A stretch of 64,000 bases of DNA from Albifimbria verrucaria. Taxonomy: Eukaryota > Ascomycota > Sordariomycetes > Hypocreales > Stachybotryaceae. Under the pieces are notes generated by a model that was given only the letters and a program-made list of their open reading frames with translations, ran no database searches and was not told the DNA's origin. Numbering within the stretch: the first letter of the stretch is position 1; each line of letters starts with the position of its first letter. The stretch is taken from NCBI GenBank assembly GCA_020081605.1, contig JAHREC010000018.1, positions 2,356,001 through 2,420,000 on the forward strand, read 5' to 3'. Of the stretch, positions 62,140 through 64,000 are shown one piece after another. A program made the position numbers and the translations under genes.

Positions 62140-63871
62140 ATGAAGCTCAGTGTGACATCCGGCTCGGCTTTGCGCGTTTTCAACGCCTGCGCCCGTCGCA
62201 ATGGCTCACTGCGCGTGGCAGGCTACCCTCATGCCGTTCCCCGATCTCAGGGCCGTATCACGCTTTGCCCAGTTGCGCGTACCAACTACCCCCAATCAGA
62301 GCGCTTGACGTCACCCATGTTGAAGCGAAGCTACTCTGGCTGCGCGTGTGCTTCGGCCAGCTCTAGGAAGGCTACCCGGACAGCCTACATCGCCTTGGGC
62401 AGTAATCTTGGCGACCGCATTGCCGAGATTGAGAAGGCTTGCAATGAGATGGATCGCAGAGGCATTCGGGTTAAGCGCACAAGCAGTCTCTGGGAAACCG
62501 AGCCAATGTACTACGCCGACCAAGACCGCTTTATTAACGGCGCTTGTGAGGTGAGCATTTGTCCTCCGTCTGGGCCTGGATTGGCTCATGAAATTTCAGG
62601 AAAACCTCATATGTGATTAGATCGAGACTGAGCTTGAACCATTGGCTCTGTTGGATGAGCTGCAATCCATTGAGCGGGATCTGGGTCGGAAGAAGCTCAT
62701 TGACAAAGGACCTCGCAACATCGATCTCGACATATTACTCTATGGCGATGAAACGGTGAATCACGAGCGTCTGACAATACCTCATCCTGGTATTTCAGAG
62801 AGGGAGTTCGTGCTGAGGCCCTTGGCCGAGTGAGTGACCCTCTAAAATCGCACATGGCGAGCTTAATACGGCCCCAGAACAGAACGCACTGACGGTCTGG
62901 TATTTTTAGGCTGGCGCCGTCCAAGTCGCTTGATCCTGCTCGCCCATGGAAGCTTATCCAGGATCATCTGAATGACCTTCCCGTCGCCGAACCACTCTTA
63001 TCAGTCACGCCCATGGCACCGACCACAGGGTCTCTGACGCCCCTTGCACGTGGCAGAAAGACGGAGGTTATGGCTATTTTGAACCTGACTCCTGATTCGT
63101 TTTCCGACGGTGGCCGTCACAACCTGCCACAACTGTCAGAAACAATTCTTAACCTTGTGCGTGATGGAGCTTCCATAGTAGACATCGGCGGTCAGTCAAC
63201 AGCCCCGGCCGACCAGAAGTATCTGCAGAGGAAGAGGCGTCTCGCATACTTCCTGCCGTAGAGTTGATTCGCTCCCTGCCGGAAGCTCGTCACCTAACCA
63301 TCAGTATCGATACATACCGGGCGTCTGTTGCCGAGAAGGCGTTGGCAAAGGGTGCAGATATTATAAACGATGTATCTGCTGGACTACTTGATCCAGAAAT
63401 GCTTCCCACTGTTGCTCGACTCGGCAAGACAATATGTCTCATGCATATGCGCGGTACACCTCAAAACATGACGAAACTTACGTCCTATCCGGATGGTCTC
63501 GTCCCAACTGTCGCAGCAGAACTAGTGTCTCGCGTCCAGGCAGCAGAGGCGGCCGGTATCAGACGCTGGCGGATGATCCTTGATCCCGGATTGGGATTCG
63601 CAAAGTCGTCCGCCCAGAACCTTGAGCTCTTGCGGCGCCTAGACGAGCTTAAGGACTGGCCAGGCCTGGAGAACCTTCCCTGGCTCGTGGGTTCAAGTCG
63701 TAAAAGCTTCATCGGCAAGGTGACAGGCGTGGAGGAGCCGTCCCAAAGGGTCTGGGGACGGCGGCCACGGTTGCTGCAGCGGTACAAGGTGGAGCGGACA
63801 TCGTCCGTGTGCATGACGTAAAAGAGATGGCGCTTGTCACCAAAATGTCTGATGCTATTTGGAGATTCTAA
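62140..63871 (+). CDS. bifunctional folate enzyme: HPPK-dihydropteroate synthase
   Basis: Carries 6-hydroxymethyl-dihydropterin pyrophosphokinase followed by dihydropteroate synthase, the sulfonamide target. Exons 62140-62550, 62621-62829 and 62910-63871; about 527 aa. Residues 1-80 are Arg/Ser/Ala-rich with few acids, like a mitochondrial presequence. HPPK: TAYIALGSNLGDRIAEIEKA, GPRNIDLDILLYGDE, REFVLRPLAEL. DHPS: MAILNLTPDSFSDGG, DIGGQST, SIDTYRASVAEKAL, IINDVSAG, LMHMRGTPQNM, ILDPGLGFAKS, LVGSSRKSFIGK. No dihydroneopterin aldolase (FolB) domain precedes HPPK, unlike trifunctional yeast FOL1. Frame breaks at 63207-63208 (G2 for G3, STAPGRPEVSAEEE when restored) and 63754-63757 (G4 for G5, VWGTAATVAAAV when restored). 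Confidence 0.93.
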
Positions 63872-64000
63872 TATACTGTTGGCAAACGTGCCAAACCTAG
63901 TAGGTAAAATACCTGGCTGTAATGGATATAGATTGATACTCAAGGGCCGTCATCGATCTCTGCTCGCCATGGAAATAGATGAATATTGATGGCAACAAGA
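63872..64000. other. 3' flank of the folate gene
   Basis: Only 129 bases remain; probably 3' UTR. Nothing further is seen. Confidence 0.5.

Overview
The window is chromosomal DNA of a filamentous ascomycete, most likely a Sordariomycete. It has GC-rich coding sequence, short introns (about 50-150 bp), a canonical branch point (CTAAC) in one intron, CT-rich promoters, and genes typical of Pezizomycotina: Cre1/CreA, a Zn2Cys6-PAS regulator, a GPI-anchored Cys/Ser/Thr-rich wall protein, and a peroxisomal Lon. No rRNA, tRNA, transposon, CRISPR or prokaryotic-type operon was found.

Layout. 1-5.4 kb: aspartate aminotransferase (+) converging on a Zn2Cys6-PAS transcription factor (-). 5.4-16.8 kb: an 11 kb stretch with no recognisable gene. 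16.8-39.7 kb: a gene-dense block with peroxisomal Lon (-), RPA2 (+), IPP isomerase (-), END3 (+), an AIF/FSP1-like flavoprotein (-), acyl-CoA-binding protein (-), a GPI-anchored Cys-rich protein (-), a BTB-bromodomain protein (-) and a RAD55-like recombination mediator (-). 39.7-46.7 kb: second desert. 46.7-47.9 kb: the carbon catabolite repressor cre1 (+). 47.9-56.2 kb: third desert. 56.2-64 kb: TIM21 (-), the ARF-GAP GLO3 (+), nitronate monooxygenase (-) and a HPPK-DHPS folate enzyme (+).

The genes are mostly unrelated housekeeping functions and do not form a biosynthetic cluster. Two loose themes are visible: carbon and peroxisome metabolism (Cre1, AAT, Lon with a PTS1, ACBP) and DNA metabolism (RPA2, RAD55-like). 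The two recognised DNA-binding regulators lie beside the gene-poor deserts.

Almost every conserved gene carries one or more single-base frame breaks, mostly where a C/G run is one base shorter than the protein family requires (commonly four where five are needed). Only RPA2 and the AIF-like gene read through cleanly. The simplest explanation is uncorrected homopolymer error in a draft assembly, so I annotate these as genes and not pseudogenes. Exon coordinates were worked out by hand from splice sites and protein-family continuity. The most interesting biological points are a BTB-bromodomain fusion whose acetyl-lysine-binding Asn appears to be Trp, an 8-nt microexon inside a zinc cluster, a 4-nt first coding exon, a GC-AG intron, and a run of Cre1-type sites upstream of cre1.
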